Assembly: GCF_011947365.2 (NCBI RefSeq)
Contig: NZ_JAAVSH020000001.1
Coordinates: forward strand, 3,101,504-3,133,628
Reading direction: 5' to 3'
DNA: 32,125 bases
Source: an endosymbiont of Lamellibrachia barhami
GTDB lineage: Bacteria > Pseudomonadota > Gammaproteobacteria > Chromatiales > Chromatiaceae
In this document: in pieces, positions 16,291-24,610 of the stretch
Position numbering within the stretch: position 1 is the stretch's first letter
How the letters are laid out: each line of letters begins with the position of its first letter
Made by a program: the position numbers and the translations under genes
The notes under the pieces: generated by a model
What the model saw: only the letters and a program-made list of their open reading frames with translations
Databases searched by the model: none
Told to the model about the DNA's origin: nothing

Positions 16291-17346
16291 ATGGGGACGC
16301 CGGTGACAAGTGTGATCGATGTAGAGAGCATCCTGCAAGAGATATCGGCTGACAGCCCTTGCGGTGAAGACATGGAGTACGATCCCGCCTTCATTGAGCT
16401 GGTACAGCTGGCTGTCGGCCGGGCAGAGCAACAGATCGGGGATACGCTCGTAGAGGCGGAAGAACCCAACTGGGAGGCCATGCAAAACACCTCCCTGGAA
16501 CTCCTTTCCCGCACCAAAGACATCCGCATCCTCATCTATCTCATCCGTGCAGTTCTCCATACCGAAGGTTATAACGGCGCGGCCAAAGGCATCAAACTCC
16601 TGCATGGCCTGGTCGAACAAAACTGGGAACAGATTCATCCTCAACTCGACGCAGAGGACAACAATGATCCCACCATGCGTATCAATGCGATCAGTGCGCT
16701 GACCGACCGTACTGCCATGCTGACCCCCTTGAGCAAGGCGCCTCTGGTTAGTTCCCGAATGTTAGGGCAGTTCAGCCTGCGGGATTACGCCATCGCCAAC
16801 GGCGAACTTGAGCCGTTGAATGAAACCGACACGGTGGACATGGCCCAGATCAAAGCCGCCTTCATGGATGCCGATTTGGAGGAACTGCAGGCAACATTTG
16901 ACGCTGTGGCCGAATCCATCGATCACCTGACCGAACTCGAAGACTTCATCACGGAACAGGTCGGTGTAGCCAACGCCATCAGCCTTTCCGGCCTTGTAAA
17001 ATCATTCAAAGAGGCAAAACAGGTTCTGAACGGACAACTGCAAGCGCGTGGCGTCGGCTCTGCGGAAGAGACGAATTCATCCAACGAAGAAGGAGCGGCA
17101 ACCCCGGCTTCAGGCGCAGCCCCAGCGCTGAGCGGAAGCATCAACTCACGGGCGGACGTAACACGGGCTCTGGACAAAATCATCGATTACTACAGCCAGA
17201 ACGAACCCTCCAGTCCGATCCCTATCCTGATGGAGCGGGCAAAAAGGCTCGTCTCTCTCGATTTCCTGGAAATCATCAAAAATATGGCGCCGGATGCCAT
17301 GGATCAGGTGGATCTGATTCGCGGCCCGGACGAGGAAGAGGAGTAA
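16291..17346 (+). CDS. tssA: T6SS protein TssA (ImpA family)
   Basis: The protein has 351 residues from ATG 16291; TTG 16279 and GTG 16303 are alternative starts, none with a clear ribosome site. The ImpA N-terminal domain is evident: SPCGEDMEYDPAFIELVQLA, EEPNWEAMQNTSLELLSRTKDIRILIYLIRA and GLVEQNWEQIHPQLDAEDNNDPTMRINAISAL. The C-terminal part (about 285-345) has SRADVTRALDKIIDYYSQNEPSSPIPILMERAKRLV, as in TssA. TssA sits at the baseplate and guides tail-tube and sheath polymerisation. The gene is first in an operon with tssB 62 bases downstream, as in HSI-I (PA0082). Confidence 0.95.
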   Translation: MGTPVTSVIDVESILQEISADSPCGEDMEYDPAFIELVQLAVGRAEQQIGDTLVEAEEPNWEAMQNTSLELLSRTKDIRILIYLIRAVLHTEGYNGAAKGIKLLHGLVEQNWEQIHPQLDAEDNNDPTMRINAISALTDRTAMLTPLSKAPLVSSRMLGQFSLRDYAIANGELEPLNETDTVDMAQIKAAFMDADLEELQATFDAVAESIDHLTELEDFITEQVGVANAISLSGLVKSFKEAKQVLNGQLQARGVGSAEETNSSNEEGAATPASGAAPALSGSINSRADVTRALDKIIDYYSQNEPSSPIPILMERAKRLVSLDFLEIIKNMAPDAMDQVDLIRGPDEEEE

Positions 17347-17408
17347 AAGGCGTCATAAGGCAATTTGGTAAAGCAGCATCATCCGAACAACAAACTTGGA
17401 GGTAATCC

Positions 17409-17936
17409 GTGGTCCAGAGCAGTCAGAAATTCATAGCCAAGAATCGCGCACCGCGCGTTCAAATAGAATATGACGTAGAGGTTTACGGTGCCGAAAAGAA
17501 GGTGCAGCTTCCCTTCATCATGGGCGTCATGGCAGATCTCTCAGGCAAACCCGCAGAGGCCCTGCCCCCGGTTTCTGAGCGCAAGATGCTGGAGATCGAT
17601 GTCGACAACTTCGACGATCGTCTCAAGTCGATGAAACCCCGTGCAGCCTTCCAGGTGCCCAACACCCTCACTGGCGAAGGCAGCCTCAGTGTGGATCTCA
17701 CCTTTGAGAGCATGGATGATTTCTCTCCCGCGGCTGTGGCGCGCAAGGTGGGCGCTCTGAACGAGCTGCTGCAGGCACGCACCCAACTCGCCAACCTGAT
17801 GACTTACATGGACGGAAAGGCCGGCGCCGAGGAACTCATCTCCAAGGCCCTGAACGATCCCACCCTGCTGCAATCCCTGGCCTCGGCACCAAAGCCTGGG
17901 GACGATGAATCAGCGGCAGAGGAAGAGGAGGGTTAG
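17409..17936 (+). CDS. tssB: T6SS sheath small subunit TssB
   Basis: This is a 175-residue protein with a GTG start and GGAGGT five bases upstream. Canonical TssB (VipA/ImpB) features are FIAKNRAPRVQIEYDVE at the N-terminus, LPFIMGVMADLSG, EIDVDNFDDRLKSMKPR and the LNELLQARTQLANLM helix. It ends with an acidic tail. TssB pairs with TssC to build the contractile sheath in the cytoplasm; its helix is also the contact for TagJ in HSI-I-type systems. The end of the gene carries the AGGAGG ribosome site of tssC. Confidence 0.97.
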   Translation: MVQSSQKFIAKNRAPRVQIEYDVEVYGAEKKVQLPFIMGVMADLSGKPAEALPPVSERKMLEIDVDNFDDRLKSMKPRAAFQVPNTLTGEGSLSVDLTFESMDDFSPAAVARKVGALNELLQARTQLANLMTYMDGKAGAEELISKALNDPTLLQSLASAPKPGDDESAAEEEEG

Positions 17937-17939
17937 ACC

Positions 17940-19436
17940 ATGGCAGAGCTGGAAAAAGACGTCCAGGCGCAAGCGGAAGCAACAACCCTGGAAGCCGGTG
18001 ATTTCGCGTCACTGCTGAATCAGGAGATCCGCCCGAAATCGGACCGCGCCCGCGAGGAAGTGGAGAATGCCGTACAAACCCTGGCGGAGCAGGCCATCGC
18101 CGCCTCCGTCACAGTGTCGGCTGATGTCACAGTCACCATTCGGGAGATGATCGCCGAGATCGACAAACGCCTCACCGAACAGGTCAACCAGATCCTGCAC
18201 AATGAGGATTTTCAGAAACTCGAAGGCGCCTGGCGCGGCCTGCACCATCTGGTCAACAACACAGAAACTGACGAGATGCTCAAGATCCGGGTCATGAGCA
18301 TCTCGAAGAAAGATCTGCACAAGACCCTGAAGAAGTTCAAGGGCACCGCCTGGGACCAGAGCCCCATCTTCAAGAAGCTCTATGAAGAAGAGTTCGGCCA
18401 GTTTGGCGGGGAACCCTACGGCTGTCTGGTGGGTGATTACCACTTCGACCAGAGCGCTCCCGACGTGGAGTTATTGGGTGAGATGTCCAAGGTCGCCGCC
18501 GCAATTCATGCACCCTTCATCGCCGGCGCTGCACCCACCACCATGCAGATGGACTCCTGGCAGGAACTGAGCAACCCTCGTGACCTGACCAAGATCTTTC
18601 AGACCCCGGAATATGCGGCCTGGAACTCCCTGCGAGAATCCGATGATGCCAAGTACATCGGCCTTGCCATGCCCCGTTTCCTCTCCCGGATGCCGTACGG
18701 TGCCAAGACCGACCCGGTGGACGAGTTCGATTTTGAGGAAGAAACCGGCAACGCCGACCACGATAAGTACACTTGGGCCAATGCCGCCTACGCCATGGCA
18801 GTCAACATCAACCGTTCTTTCAAGATGTACGGCTGGTGCTCCCGCATCCGTGGCATCGAGTCCGGCGGCGCGGTGGAAGGCCTGCCGGCACACAGCTTCC
18901 CCACCGACGACGGCGGGGTGGACATGAAGTGTCCCACGGAGATCGCCATCAGCGACCGGCGGGAGGCAGAACTGGCCAAGAACGGCTTTATGCCGCTGGT
19001 GCACAAGAAAAACACCGACTTCGCCGCCTTCATCGGCGCCCAGTCATTCCAGAAACCTGCGGAATACGATGATCCCGATGCCACCGCCAACGCAAATCTG
19101 GCGGCCCGCCTGCCCTACCTGTTCGCCACCTGCCGCTTCGCGCACTACCTGAAGTGCATCGTGCGTGACAAGGTCGGCTCATTCAAAGAGCGGGAGGAGA
19201 TGCAGCGTTGGTTGCAGGACTGGATCCTGCAGTACGTGGACGGGGATCCGGCCCACTCTTCCGAGACCACCAAGGCGGAACAGCCGTTGGCAGCAGCGGA
19301 AGTGGTGGTTGAAGAGGTGGAGGGAGATCCGGGGTACTACACCTCGAAGTTCTTCCTGCGTCCCCACTATCAACTTGAAGGCCTGACGGTTTCGCTACGC
19401 CTGGTATCGAAGCTGCCATCGGCTAAAGCAGGGTAA
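17940..19436 (+). CDS. tssC: T6SS sheath large subunit TssC
   Basis: The protein has 498 residues, starting three bases after the tssB stop, with AGGAGG eight bases upstream. Canonical TssC (VipB/EvpB) blocks are ILHNEDFQKLEGAWRGLHHLV, GGEPYGCLVGDYHFD, LAMPRFLSRMPYG, FMPLVHKKNTDFAAFIGAQS and LPYLFATCRFAHYLK. The C-terminal part (GYYTSKFFLRPHYQLEGL and on) supplies the strand that links neighbouring sheath subunits and is complete here. TssC forms the sheath with TssB, and ClpV disassembles it after contraction. Confidence 0.97.
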   Translation: MAELEKDVQAQAEATTLEAGDFASLLNQEIRPKSDRAREEVENAVQTLAEQAIAASVTVSADVTVTIREMIAEIDKRLTEQVNQILHNEDFQKLEGAWRGLHHLVNNTETDEMLKIRVMSISKKDLHKTLKKFKGTAWDQSPIFKKLYEEEFGQFGGEPYGCLVGDYHFDQSAPDVELLGEMSKVAAAIHAPFIAGAAPTTMQMDSWQELSNPRDLTKIFQTPEYAAWNSLRESDDAKYIGLAMPRFLSRMPYGAKTDPVDEFDFEEETGNADHDKYTWANAAYAMAVNINRSFKMYGWCSRIRGIESGGAVEGLPAHSFPTDDGGVDMKCPTEIAISDRREAELAKNGFMPLVHKKNTDFAAFIGAQSFQKPAEYDDPDATANANLAARLPYLFATCRFAHYLKCIVRDKVGSFKEREEMQRWLQDWILQYVDGDPAHSSETTKAEQPLAAAEVVVEEVEGDPGYYTSKFFLRPHYQLEGLTVSLRLVSKLPSAKAG

Positions 19437-19440
19437 GGCG

Positions 19441-19494
19441 ATGTCGCCGGTTATTGAGTATGGGCATTTTCCATATACCAACATCCGGCGATGT
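19441..19494 (+). promoter_or_regulatory. Stem-loop between tssC and hcp
   Basis: ATGTCGCCGG (19441-19450) pairs with CCGGCGATGT (19485-19494), ten pairs including two G-U. Inside, TATGG (19459-19463) pairs with CCATA (19471-19475). A shorter competing hairpin, GGCGATGTCGCC, lies at 19437-19448. No T-run follows, so it is more likely an RNA-processing or stabilising element than a terminator. It would let hcp be expressed at a different level from tssC. Confidence 0.55.
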
Positions 19495-19529
19495 CAGGTA
19501 CAACACATTGAGCATTAAGGAGAGATATC

Positions 19530-20021
19530 ATGGCTGTTGACATGTTTATCAAGATTGGCGATATCAAAGGTGAAGCGCAAGACAAAACGCACAAAGAAGA
19601 GATCGACGTTCTGGCATGGAGTTGGGGCATGAGTCAGTCCGGCACCATGCATACGGGCGGCGGTGGCGGTGGCGGTAAGGTGTCAGTGCAGGATCTGTCA
19701 TTGACAAAATATGTGGATAAGTCCACACCGAATCTCTACAAATATTGCGCTTCAGGTGAGCAATTCGACGAGGCCAAATTGACCGTGCGCAAGGCCGGTG
19801 GCAAGGCCCCTTTGGAGTACGTCATCATCACCATGAAAGAGGTGATTGTTACCTCGGTGTCCGCAGGTGGCAGCGGCGGCGAAGACCGGCTGACCGAAAA
19901 CATCACATTGAATTTCGCGGAGGTAAAGTACGAATATCAACCGCAGGATCAGAAGGGTGCCAAAGACGGCGGCCTGCTCAAGTTTGAAATGGATATCGCA
20001 AAAAATGATGTGAAAAAGTGA
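19530..20021 (+). CDS. hcp: T6SS tube protein Hcp (TssD)
   Basis: The 163-residue protein has a very strong ribosome site (AAGGAGAG, five bases before ATG), in line with the high output needed for the inner tube. It shows the Hcp pattern: MFIKIGDIKGEAQDKTHKEEIDVLAWSWGMSQ, a Gly-rich loop, SLTKYVDKSTPNLYKYCASGEQF, and a C-terminal ITLNFAEVKYEYQPQD strand. Hcp hexamers stack into the tube inside the sheath, and some effectors ride in their lumen. There is no C-terminal effector extension. Confidence 0.97.
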   Translation: MAVDMFIKIGDIKGEAQDKTHKEEIDVLAWSWGMSQSGTMHTGGGGGGGKVSVQDLSLTKYVDKSTPNLYKYCASGEQFDEAKLTVRKAGGKAPLEYVIITMKEVIVTSVSAGGSGGEDRLTENITLNFAEVKYEYQPQDQKGAKDGGLLKFEMDIAKNDVKK

Positions 20022-20139
20022 CGGATCTCCGTCGATGGCTATATGGGATGGCCCCGCGAACGGGTGGGGCTGTCCTCTCCTGTCATCCTGAAGGCGGTGA
20101 ACCACTACACCCCTTCGCTGAATTGATCGGGGTGTGAAT

Positions 20140-20967
20140 ATGTTGGCGCAACAATCCCTGCGCGATGGGAATCTCGACGAGGCTCTGGCACAACTCCAGG
20201 ACCAGGTGCGCAAAGCCCCCGCCAAGGCCGAATACCGGACCTTCCTGTTTCAACTGCTTTCGGTCATGGGCAGTTGGGAGCGGGCGCTCAACCAACTGAG
20301 TGTGGTGGCCGACCTGGATGACGGCACCCTGGCCATGGTGCAGACCTACCGCGAGGCGATCCGTTGCGAGGCATTACGGGAAGATATCTTCGCCGGCAAG
20401 CGCTCTCCCCTGCTGTTCGGCGAGCCTCCAGAATGGGTGGCCCTTTTGATCGAAGCCCTGCGCCTCGGTGCGGAGGGCAACCTCACCGAGTCCCAGGCTC
20501 TACGAAACCAGGCCTTCGAGGCGGCCCCCGCTATCAGTGGCACCCTCGACGGCCAGCCCTTCGAATGGATCGCCGATGCGGACCCCCGCCTCGGCCCCGT
20601 CCTCGAAGCGGTGGTCAACGGGCACTACTACTGGGTGCCGATGCAGCAGATCCGCCACATCAACATCGAGGAACCCGAGGACCTGCGTGATCTGGTCTGG
20701 ATGCCCGCTTACTTCACCTGGGCCAACGGCGGTGAAGCGGCAGGGCTGATCCCCACCCGCTATCCCGGCTCGTTTGCCAGCCAAGACCCGCAGATTCAAC
20801 TGAGCCGCAAAACCGAGTGGGTTGACGCCGGCTCAGATCTCTATCTGGGTTTGGGACAGCGTATGCTGACCACCGACTGCGGTGAATTTCCCTTGATGAA
20901 TATTCGCGAGATCAACCTCGATACAGCGGAAGAGTCCGCAGAACAAACTGCTGAAGAAGGAACCTGA
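20140..20967 (+). CDS. tagJ: T6SS accessory protein TagJ (ImpE family)
   Basis: The protein has 275 residues; ATG 20140 is preferred over GTG 20134 because GGGG at 20129-20132 is then well spaced. An N-terminal TPR-like region (SLRDGNLDEALAQLQDQVRKAPAKAEYRTFLFQLL) precedes the ImpE/SciE part (LFGEPPEWVALLIEALRL, PFEWIADADPRLGPVLEAVVNGHYYWVPMQQIRHI, GLIPTRYPGS, DCGEFPLMNIREI). In HSI-I the TagJ protein binds ClpV and the TssB helix and modulates sheath recycling; it marks the subtype with this gene order. It lies between hcp and tssE, as PA0086 does. Confidence 0.92.
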   Translation: MLAQQSLRDGNLDEALAQLQDQVRKAPAKAEYRTFLFQLLSVMGSWERALNQLSVVADLDDGTLAMVQTYREAIRCEALREDIFAGKRSPLLFGEPPEWVALLIEALRLGAEGNLTESQALRNQAFEAAPAISGTLDGQPFEWIADADPRLGPVLEAVVNGHYYWVPMQQIRHINIEEPEDLRDLVWMPAYFTWANGGEAAGLIPTRYPGSFASQDPQIQLSRKTEWVDAGSDLYLGLGQRMLTTDCGEFPLMNIREINLDTAEESAEQTAEEGT

Positions 20968-20982
20968 TGGGTTCGACAAGCC

Positions 20983-21498
20983 TTGGCTGAACTCACCCAA
21001 AAAGAGCGCCTGCAGCCCTCCCTGCTGGATCGGCTGACCGACGACCACCCGGACAAAAAGAACGAGTCCCGTGATCAGCGGGTACTCTCGATCCAAAAAC
21101 TCCGAAAGAGCGTGCTACGGGATCTGGAGTGGTTGCTCAACACAGTAAACCTGAGCACCATGCAGAACCTGGATGAGTACCCGGAAGCTGAACGTTCGGT
21201 ACTCAACTATGGGGTCCCGGACTTTGCCGGCCACACGGCCTCCAGCGTCGATGTACCCGCATTGGAGAGATTGTTACGTCAGGCAATCATCGACTTCGAA
21301 CCCCGCCTACTCAAGAATAGCGTCAGGGTCAAACTTCAGATTGCCGAGAGCCACATGAGCCACAATGCCATGACCTTCGATATCGAAGCCGAACTATGGG
21401 CTGAACCCGTACCGCTGCACATGTACATGAAGACAGAGATCGACCTGGAGGCCGGCAACGTCACCATCTCCGACTATTCCGGCGGAGGCAGGGGCTGA
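20983..21498 (+). CDS. tssE: T6SS baseplate protein TssE (gp25-like)
   Basis: The 171-residue protein starts at TTG 20983. An in-frame TGA at 20965 excludes any ATG or GTG upstream, and the N-terminus AELTQKERLQPSLLDRLTDD fits TssE well. The gp25-like core is RVLSIQKLRKSVLRDLEWLLNT, LNYGVPDFAG and IIDFEPRLLKNSVRV with the conserved EPRL. TssE joins the baseplate wedge with TssF, TssG and TssK. Its stop overlaps the tssF start (TGATG), indicating coupled translation. Confidence 0.95.
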   Translation: MAELTQKERLQPSLLDRLTDDHPDKKNESRDQRVLSIQKLRKSVLRDLEWLLNTVNLSTMQNLDEYPEAERSVLNYGVPDFAGHTASSVDVPALERLLRQAIIDFEPRLLKNSVRVKLQIAESHMSHNAMTFDIEAELWAEPVPLHMYMKTEIDLEAGNVTISDYSGGGRG

Positions 21499-23366
21499 TG
21501 GATCCACGGTTGCTGCAATACTACAACCGGGAATTGCAGTTCATCCGTGAGATGGGCGGCGAATTCGCCAAGGAGTTTCCCAAGATCGCCGGTCGGCTCG
21601 GGCTTGAAGGTTTCGAGTGCGCCGACCCTTATGTGGAACGCCTGCTTGAAGGTTTCGCCTTTTTGGCAGGACGTATCCAGCTCAAACTCGACGCCGAATT
21701 TCCCCGTTTCACCCAACACCTGCTGGAAGCGGTCTACCCCCACTACCTTTCGCCAACGCCTTCTATGACAGTCGTCCGGTTTCAGCCCGACCTTATGGAG
21801 GGGGGACTGGCGGACGGTTTCACCCTGCCCCCGAACAGCGCCATGCGCAGCCTGATGGGAGTACACGACCAGACCGCCTGTGAATATCGTACCGCCAGGG
21901 AGACGGTCCTCTGGCCGCTGGAGATGACCGACGCCACCTATCTGCGCTCTCTTGCCGGCATCGGTTTGCCCGACCTGCCGGAAGCCAAGGCGGGCATTCG
22001 ACTGCGCTTGCGAGTCACCGCAGGACTCAGCTGCGACAAGCTGGCTCTGGAAAGTCTGCCACTCTATCTGCAGGGCGCGGACGAACTCCCCATGCACCTC
22101 TACGAGCAGATCCTGGGCAACGCAGTGGCGGTGGTAGCGCGCCCCACCAGTCGTCCCGCACCCTGGCAGGAAGTGATGGATCGGCAATCGATCAAACAGA
22201 TAGGCTTTGACGACAGCGAGGCTCTGCTGCCTTTCACCGACCGCTCCTTCGAAGGCTACCGTCTGCTGCACGAATACTTCGCCTTTCCGGCACGTTTCAT
22301 GTTTGTCGAACTGACCGGCCTGGCACCCGCTTTCAAACGCTGTCCACACGATGAGATCGAACTGATCATCCTGCTCAACCGCAGTGATGCCTATCTGGAA
22401 AAGGTGGTCAACGCAGACAATTTCGTCCTCTTCTGCACACCGGCGGTCAACCTCTTTCCCAAGCAGTGCGACCGCATCCACCTGACCCACAAAGAACACG
22501 AACACCATCTGGTGCCGGACCGGACCCGCCCATTGGACTACGAGGTCTATTCAGTCACCGGCGTCACCGGCTACGGTGTCGGCACCAAAGCGGAGCAGGA
22601 GTTCCTGCCGTTTTACGCCTCCCACGACCTGGCGGCACAACAGACCGACGAGGGATTTTTTACGCTGAGACGTGATCCACGAGTCATCTCCTCCCGTCAA
22701 CGGCGCAACGGGCCGCGTTCGAGTTACATCGGCAGCGAGGTATTCCTCTCACTGGTGGATGCAAAAGAGGCGCCCTACCACCCGGACCTGCGGCAGTTGG
22801 GCATCTCCATCCTCTGCACCAACCGGGATCTCCCGCTGCAGATGCCGGTGGGCAAAGGCGCCACCGACTTCACCCTGGAGAGCGGCGGGCCGTTCGAAAG
22901 CGTGCGGGTGGTTGCCGGCCCCACCCGCCCCAGACCCTCCTGGGCGGAGGGCGACACCACCTGGCGGCTGGTCAGCCACCTGTCGCTCAACTACCTCTCG
23001 CTGATCGACAACGACGAGGCCCAGGGTGCGGCGGCCCTGCGGGAGTTGATGAGCCTTTACAGCAACGTCGCTGAAGCACCCGTGCGCAAGCAGATCGGCG
23101 GCGTCAAGAGCATCACCTCAAAACCCATCATCCGCCGTGTTCCAATACCCGGGCCAATCGCCTTCGGCCGCGGCCTGGAGATCACCCTGATCCTGAACGA
23201 GGACGAATTCGAAGGCACCGGCGTATTCCTGTTGGGCGCGATTATGGAACGGTTTTTTGACCGCTATGTCTCTCTCAACTCATTCACCCAAACCGTCATC
23301 CGCACCACGGATCGCGGGGAGATCATGCGATGGCCGTTACGCACCGGACAGCAACACTTGCTCTAG
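21498..23366 (+). CDS. tssF: T6SS baseplate protein TssF
   Basis: The 622-residue protein has the TssF (VasA/ImpG) N-terminal block DPRLLQYYNRELQFIREMGGEFAKEFPKIAGRL, followed by DPYVERLLEGFAFLAGRIQLKLDAEFPRF and YPHYLSPTPSM. Later marks are HEYFAFPARFMFVEL, CTPAVNLFP and the C-terminal ITLILNEDEFEGTGVFLLGAIMERFFDRYVSLNSFTQ. It overlaps tssE by one base at its start and tssG by 37 bases at its end. Two TssF and one TssG form the wedge around the spike. Length and motifs are complete. Confidence 0.97.
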   Translation: MDPRLLQYYNRELQFIREMGGEFAKEFPKIAGRLGLEGFECADPYVERLLEGFAFLAGRIQLKLDAEFPRFTQHLLEAVYPHYLSPTPSMTVVRFQPDLMEGGLADGFTLPPNSAMRSLMGVHDQTACEYRTARETVLWPLEMTDATYLRSLAGIGLPDLPEAKAGIRLRLRVTAGLSCDKLALESLPLYLQGADELPMHLYEQILGNAVAVVARPTSRPAPWQEVMDRQSIKQIGFDDSEALLPFTDRSFEGYRLLHEYFAFPARFMFVELTGLAPAFKRCPHDEIELIILLNRSDAYLEKVVNADNFVLFCTPAVNLFPKQCDRIHLTHKEHEHHLVPDRTRPLDYEVYSVTGVTGYGVGTKAEQEFLPFYASHDLAAQQTDEGFFTLRRDPRVISSRQRRNGPRSSYIGSEVFLSLVDAKEAPYHPDLRQLGISILCTNRDLPLQMPVGKGATDFTLESGGPFESVRVVAGPTRPRPSWAEGDTTWRLVSHLSLNYLSLIDNDEAQGAAALRELMSLYSNVAEAPVRKQIGGVKSITSKPIIRRVPIPGPIAFGRGLEITLILNEDEFEGTGVFLLGAIMERFFDRYVSLNSFTQTVIRTTDRGEIMRWPLRTGQQHLL

Positions 23367-24358
23367 CGCTGGAACAGAGCCTCAGCCAGAAGCCGTATAC
23401 CTACGACTTCTACTGGGCCATGCGGGCGTTCGAAGCTTACCATCCTGGCAATCCCCGGTTCGGCGAGTCCCTGCGCCCCGCAGACGATGCGATCCGGCTG
23501 GGAGAGGAGGCATCTCTGGCGTTCGCTCCCTCCAGCATCTCCGGCTTCACCCCCGGCAAGGAGGGTCGGCACCCACGCATGGAGGTGCTGTTCTTCGGCC
23601 TGTTCGGACCCAACGCGCCCCTCCCACTGCACCTGACAGAATACGCCAGAGATCGGATACGCAATGCGGACGATCCCACCTTCAGCCGTTTCACCGACCT
23701 GTTTCATCACCGCTTTCTTTCGCTCTTCTACCGTGCCTGGGCCAACGCCCAGCCAGCGGTCAGCCATGATCGACCTGAGCAGGACCGTTTTGCCACCTAC
23801 ATGGGCGCCACCTGCGGTTACGGCATGCCGTCGCTTCGCGAGCGGGACGAAATGCCCGACTTGGCCAAGCTGCACTACTCGGGCTGGATCTCCAACCAAG
23901 TCCACAACGCCGATGGTCTGCAGTCGATTCTGGCTGGGTTTTTCCAGTTGCAGGTATCCATCGAGCAGTTCGTGGGACACTGGATGACCCTGCCGAAAGA
24001 TACCCGCTGCCGATTAGGTGAGTCCCCGGAGACCGGCACCCTCGGTCTGACTGCCGTCATCGGCGCCCAAGTGTGGGATTGTCAGCATAAGTTCCGCATC
24101 GTATTGGGGCCGCTCGAACTTGAGGACTACCGGCGTATGTTGCCCGGTGGAGAGAGTTTCAAACGTCTGACAGCCATTGTGAAGAACTACATCGGCGACG
24201 AATTGCACTGGGACCTGAACCTCATCCTGAAAAAGGAGCAGGTACCGCCAATCCGATTGGGCACAGAGGGAGAGTTGGGCTGGACCACCTGGTTGAGCCA
24301 TAAGCCGCCCGCAGATGACCCGCGTGACCTGATGCTCAACCCCTTTTTCAAGCCGTGA
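23330..24358 (+). CDS. tssG: T6SS baseplate protein TssG
   Basis: The 342-residue protein has the typical TssG (VasB/ImpH) marks: YDFYWAMRAFEAYHPGNPRFG, LFGPNAPLPLHLTEYARDR, FLSLFYRAWANAQPAV, a central FFQLQVSIEQFVGHW and the end block LGTEGELGWTTWLS. It begins inside the tssF 3' end, with GGGGAG before its ATG. It is the last gene before a 252-base gap that holds a palindromic repeat. Confidence 0.96.
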   Translation: MAVTHRTATLALALEQSLSQKPYTYDFYWAMRAFEAYHPGNPRFGESLRPADDAIRLGEEASLAFAPSSISGFTPGKEGRHPRMEVLFFGLFGPNAPLPLHLTEYARDRIRNADDPTFSRFTDLFHHRFLSLFYRAWANAQPAVSHDRPEQDRFATYMGATCGYGMPSLRERDEMPDLAKLHYSGWISNQVHNADGLQSILAGFFQLQVSIEQFVGHWMTLPKDTRCRLGESPETGTLGLTAVIGAQVWDCQHKFRIVLGPLELEDYRRMLPGGESFKRLTAIVKNYIGDELHWDLNLILKKEQVPPIRLGTEGELGWTTWLSHKPPADDPRDLMLNPFFKP

Positions 24359-24451
24359 CCCGGCTGGAGCCAACTATACTTATCACAAGCGTCAAAAACA
24401 GAAAAAACCAGGGGTAGAATATCGCAGATATATTGATTTAGCCGCCAAAAG

Positions 24452-24523
24452 AGTAGGCCCGATCAAGCGTAGCGGATCGGGCGTTCGCAAGTTGCCGGTT
24501 CCGCACGCTTGAACCAGCCTACT
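24452..24523. repeat. Composite palindromic repeat between tssG and tssH
   Basis: Outer arms AGTAGGC (24452-24458) and GCCTACT (24517-24523) enclose a second stem, GCCCGATC (24457-24464) with GATCGGGC (24475-24482). CAAGCGTAGCGG is partly complementary to CCGCACGCTTG in the other half. This GTAGG...AAGCG-AGCG-ATC layout is a common gammaproteobacterial intergenic repeat. It may separate tssH expression from the upstream operon. There is no T-run, so it is not an obvious terminator. Confidence 0.7.
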
Positions 24524-24610
24524 TCAGTTCAGTGGCAGCGCGTGCATATCGTTCCTTGAACATTTGTGTGGATACAAGATCATCAGGAAAACAACAAAGG
24601 GGATATCAGG

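Noticed and set aside
16195-16644. - strand ORF over the start of tssA and its upstream gap
   Set aside because: Two-thirds of it is antisense to tssA and it shows no motif or ribosome site.
21474-22508. - strand ORF of 344 codons opposite tssF
   Set aside because: Antisense shadow of a well-supported gene in high-GC DNA.
24457-24482. Hairpin after tssG as a rho-independent terminator
   Set aside because: The stem is good, but no T-run follows and it is part of a larger palindromic repeat.
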